DNA from: Variovorax jilinensis
GTDB taxonomy: Bacteria; Pseudomonadota; Gammaproteobacteria; Burkholderiales; Burkholderiaceae_C
Reading direction: 5' to 3'
Length of the DNA: 64,000 nucleotides
Assembly: GCF_030316885.1 (NCBI RefSeq)
Contig: NZ_JASZYQ010000008.1
Location: 62,001 to 126,000 of the forward strand
Shown here: positions 61,910 to 64,000 of the stretch, one piece after another
Position numbering within the stretch: position 1 is the stretch's first letter
How the letters are laid out: each line of letters begins with the position of its first letter
Notes under the pieces: generated by a model
Database searches by the model: none
What the model was told of the DNA's origin: nothing
Seen by the model: the letters and a program-made list of their open reading frames with translations, nothing else
Position numbers and translations under genes: made by a program

Positions 61910-62650
61910 TCAGTATTCCTGCGAGGTCGGGCGCAGGACGATCTCGTTGATGTCGACATCGGCTGGCTGCTCGATTGCATAGGCGATGGCGCGCGCTACT
62001 GAGCTGGCCGGGATGGCGGCCTTGTAGATGTCCATCACAATCGATCGTGCGCCGCTTGTTGTGCCGTACTTGAGGTCGCTTTCGACGTAGCCGGGCGCGA
62101 TGGTGGTTACGCGGATCTTGGGTCCGACTTCGAGCCGCAACCCCTCTGAAACTGCGCGCACAGCGAACTTGGTGCCCGAATAGACGACGCCGCCCGGAGC
62201 CGACACCTTGAGGCCTGCGACGGAACTCATGGTGATGATGTGGCCGCTTTCCTGGGCGAGGAAGGCCGGCAGCGCCGCTGCGATTCCATAGAGCGTGCCC
62301 TTGAGATTCACATCGATCATGGCGTCCCATTCGTCTGTGTTCACCTCTGACATGGGGCGGATGGGCATGAGGCCGGCGTTGTTGACAAGCACGTCTAGCC
62401 GACCGAACTCGGCAATCACAGCGTTAACGACTGCCTGCATCTGGCTCTTGTCGGTAACGTCCAATGGGCACGCACGTGCCTGGCCGCCTGCAGCACCGAT
62501 CTCGGCAACGACCCTATCGAGCTTTTCCTTGCGCCGCGCCGCCACTGCGACCTTTGCTCCCTTCGAAGCAAGCAGGCGCGCGGTCTCCGCGCCGAGCCCG
62601 GTGCCGCCCCCAGTGATGAGCACAACTTTCCCCTCAGTGCCGTCGTTCAT
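61910..62650 (-). CDS. SDR-family oxidoreductase
   Basis: 246-residue SDR with TGGGTGLGAE near residue 13, an Arg-rich AARRKEKLD after the second strand (NADP(H) preference), NNAGL, SSVAGL and the active site VYSGTKFAV. The C-terminal part (INEIVLRPTSQ) resembles the YdfG/serine dehydrogenase-like SDRs common in Burkholderiales. It is 51 nt downstream from the VOC gene's start in the minus operon and 43 nt from the next SDR. Likely oxidises an alcohol from the carotenoid-oxygenase product. Confidence 0.9.
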   Translation of the reverse strand: MNDGTEGKVVLITGGGTGLGAETARLLASKGAKVAVAARRKEKLDRVVAEIGAAGGQARACPLDVTDKSQMQAVVNAVIAEFGRLDVLVNNAGLMPIRPMSEVNTDEWDAMIDVNLKGTLYGIAAALPAFLAQESGHIITMSSVAGLKVSAPGGVVYSGTKFAVRAVSEGLRLEVGPKIRVTTIAPGYVESDLKYGTTSGARSIVMDIYKAAIPASSVARAIAYAIEQPADVDINEIVLRPTSQEY

Positions 62651-62693
62651 GATGGCCCCGCTTCAGTATGGTGGTGTGGATGTCAGTGCGGGG

Positions 62694-63413
62694 CTATTGC
62701 GCGAGATAGCCGCCGTCGATCACCAACTCGATGCCGGTGATGTAGCTCGCCTCGTCGGAGGCCAGGAAGAGGCAGCCGTTGGCGACCTCGAGCGGCGTGC
62801 CGCCGCGCTTCATCGGGGTCGAAGCGATGACGGCATCATTGAGGTCGCCCGCTTGTGCGTCGGTCAACGGCGTGTGGATGAAACCCGGATGCACCGAGTT
62901 CACGCGAATCCCCTCGGCGACATAGGTCATCGCCGCGTTCTTCGACATGTTGCGAACCGCTCCCTTGGCTGCGTGGTACGAATGTGCGCCCGCGACCGCG
63001 GCGTTGCCCCAAATCGACGAGATGTTGACGATGGACCCTGATTTCTGCCTTCGCATGACGCGCACCGCTTCGCGCATGCCGAGAAACACGCCGGTTTGGT
63101 CGACCGCGATCATCCGGTTCCACGCATTGAGGTCCAATTCATGGACGGGCTCGTAGGCAATGATTCCGGCGTTGTTGATGAGAACGTCCAGGCGTCCGCT
63201 CTTCTGAACGACAGCGTCGACTGCGTTCTGCCAGGCATCCTCGCTGGTGACGTCGAGTGTCATGGCGTGGATGCCGCTGGAGTAGGGTGTTTCGGCCGAC
63301 GCAATGTCGGAGGCGAAGACCGTCGCGCCTTCCTTGGCGAACAGCTCCGACACGGCTTGCCCGATGCCACTGGCGGCACCGGTGACCAGCACTACTTTTC
63401 CTTGGAGTCTCAT
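62694..63413 (-). CDS. SDR-family oxidoreductase
   Basis: 239-residue classical SDR. TGAASGIGQAV near residue 12, ASDIASAE with Asp after the second strand (NAD(H) likely), NNAGI, NISSIWG and the catalytic SYHAAKGAV are present. The end ELVIDGGYLAQ is typical. It starts 56 nt after the stop of the carotenoid-oxygenase gene. With the following SDR it provides two redox enzymes for aldehydes or alcohols released by oxidative cleavage. Confidence 0.91.
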   Translation of the reverse strand: MRLQGKVVLVTGAASGIGQAVSELFAKEGATVFASDIASAETPYSSGIHAMTLDVTSEDAWQNAVDAVVQKSGRLDVLINNAGIIAYEPVHELDLNAWNRMIAVDQTGVFLGMREAVRVMRRQKSGSIVNISSIWGNAAVAGAHSYHAAKGAVRNMSKNAAMTYVAEGIRVNSVHPGFIHTPLTDAQAGDLNDAVIASTPMKRGGTPLEVANGCLFLASDEASYITGIELVIDGGYLAQ

Positions 63414-63469
63414 GATGAGTCCTTGCGTTGGCGTTGCGTTGCGGGACGGCTTGTGACCGGAGTTCCCGG

Positions 63470-64000
63470 TCAGACGGAGGGTGGCGTGGTGCCTGAATCA
63501 GGCGCCCAGCCGCCATGGAAAGTGAAGGGAATGCGCACCGGCAGACGGATCCTCGCAACAGGCTCGCCGCTGAAGTCCTGCGCATCGAGGATGACGATGT
63601 CACTGCGGTGGCGGTCGGGGTCGTAGACGGAGGACATGATCCAGCCCTCGTCTTCTGAGAGCGCCCCTGGCTTGCGCACGAAGACGGGCTCTGTCGTCAT
63701 GCAACCGCGGCCGTAGTCATGAACTTCGTTCGTCCCTCGCTGCAGGTCATGCTTTATGGCGGGCCCGAAGGCCACGCGCTCACCCCAGTGCGCCGTGTAG
63801 ATGTAGCGGTAGTGCAGTCCGCCACGGCGTCCGTTGATGCGCGGGAAGTCGTTTCCCCGGTCGTCCAACACGGTCTCGCTCAGGCGCCCGGTCGTGCGGT
63901 CGAGCGTCCAGCGCACCAGAACCGGCGCGCCTTCGTCGGGGCCGTTCTGATCCGTGCGAAACATGCTCGGGTGCTTGGGCAGATCGATGATGGTGAGGTC
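63470..64000 (-). CDS. Carotenoid oxygenase-family protein, C-terminal part (5' end outside window)
   Basis: At least 176 C-terminal residues of a carotenoid/stilbene cleavage dioxygenase (RPE65 family), which splits a conjugated C=C bond with O2 and non-heme iron. Seen are DLTIIDLPKHPSMFR, RINGRRGGLHYRYIY, SEDEGWIMSSVYD, the ILDAQDFSGEPVARIRLP strand and FTFHGGWAP, whose His is the final iron ligand. The frame stays open to the last base. Bacterial relatives act on lignostilbenes, isoeugenol or apocarotenoids. It is the first visible gene of the minus operon. Residues for substrate choice lie outside the window. Confidence 0.9.
   Translation of the reverse strand, partial: DLTIIDLPKHPSMFRTDQNGPDEGAPVLVRWTLDRTTGRLSETVLDDRGNDFPRINGRRGGLHYRYIYTAHWGERVAFGPAIKHDLQRGTNEVHDYGRGCMTTEPVFVRKPGALSEDEGWIMSSVYDPDRHRSDIVILDAQDFSGEPVARIRLPVRIPFTFHGGWAPDSGTTPPSV

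Overview
The window reads as chromosomal DNA of a high-GC betaproteobacterium, most likely Burkholderiales (Comamonadaceae/Alcaligenaceae-like). The evidence is the strong G/C bias at codon third positions, four orphan Bug/TctC-type periplasmic binding proteins, many acyl-CoA dehydrogenases and ligases, and LysR/TetR/LuxR-type regulators beside catabolic operons. I saw no rRNA, tRNA, CRISPR array, transposase or integrase. Everything below is from reading the sequence; family names rest on motifs and remembered family features, not on searches.

Region 1 (1-31.5 kb) is a large acyl-CoA catabolic cluster. A plus-strand operon (1-9752) holds the end of an acyl-CoA dehydrogenase, an SCPx-type thiolase, two two-subunit acyl-CoA dehydrogenase pairs, a Bug protein, an MFE-2-like dehydrogenase and two crotonases. 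A convergent minus-strand operon (17061 down to 9780) holds an alpha-methylacyl-CoA racemase-like protein, etfB, etfA, two acyl-CoA ligases and a Bug protein. Between the blocks lie a large LuxR/MalT-like regulator (17275-20070) and a minus-strand ligase plus alkylsulfatase. A second plus operon (23769-31486) holds a paralogous dehydrogenase-thiolase pair, a split MaoC hydratase, an SDR, a DUF2889 protein, a feruloyl-CoA-synthase-like ligase and a Bug protein. Racemase, dehydrogenases, R-hydratase, MFE-2-like dehydrogenase and SCPx thiolase resemble the peroxisomal pathway for 2-methyl-branched acyl chains. A 19-bp motif occurs in the two divergent promoter regions and may be the regulator's operator.

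Region 2 (31.9-43.5 kb) has a TetR regulator and an acyl-CoA ligase on the minus strand. Divergent to them is a plus operon with a complete branched-chain-type ABC transporter, two SDRs, a hot-dog thioesterase, a class II HMG-CoA reductase with all four catalytic residues at the Pseudomonas mevalonii positions, and an isocitrate-lyase/PEP-mutase-superfamily protein without the usual catalytic cysteine. Mevalonate or a related branched hydroxy acid is the likely substrate, but this is inference.

Region 3 (43.5-50.3 kb) is an island of visibly lower GC with long non-coding gaps. It has three unusual genes: a repeat protein of probable beta-propeller type, an 801-residue protein with a hydrophobic helical N-terminal part, and a SERAC1-like alpha/beta hydrolase fused to a degenerate P-loop ATPase domain. 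This is the best candidate in the window for an undescribed toxin or defence-like system.

Region 4 (50.3-56.2 kb) is a LysR-associated operon (Bug protein, alpha/beta hydrolase, FAD monooxygenase, VOC protein, second alpha/beta hydrolase) suited to an aromatic compound. Region 5 (56.5-60.05 kb) is a divergent pair, a membrane-anchored winged-helix/TPR regulator and a YtcJ-like amidohydrolase, with three 10-bp direct repeats between them. Region 6 (60.05-64 kb) is a minus-strand operon of a carotenoid-oxygenase-family enzyme (cut by the window end), two SDRs, an exported VOC protein and an exported ABM-type protein. A lipocalin-like gene remnant lies at its downstream end.
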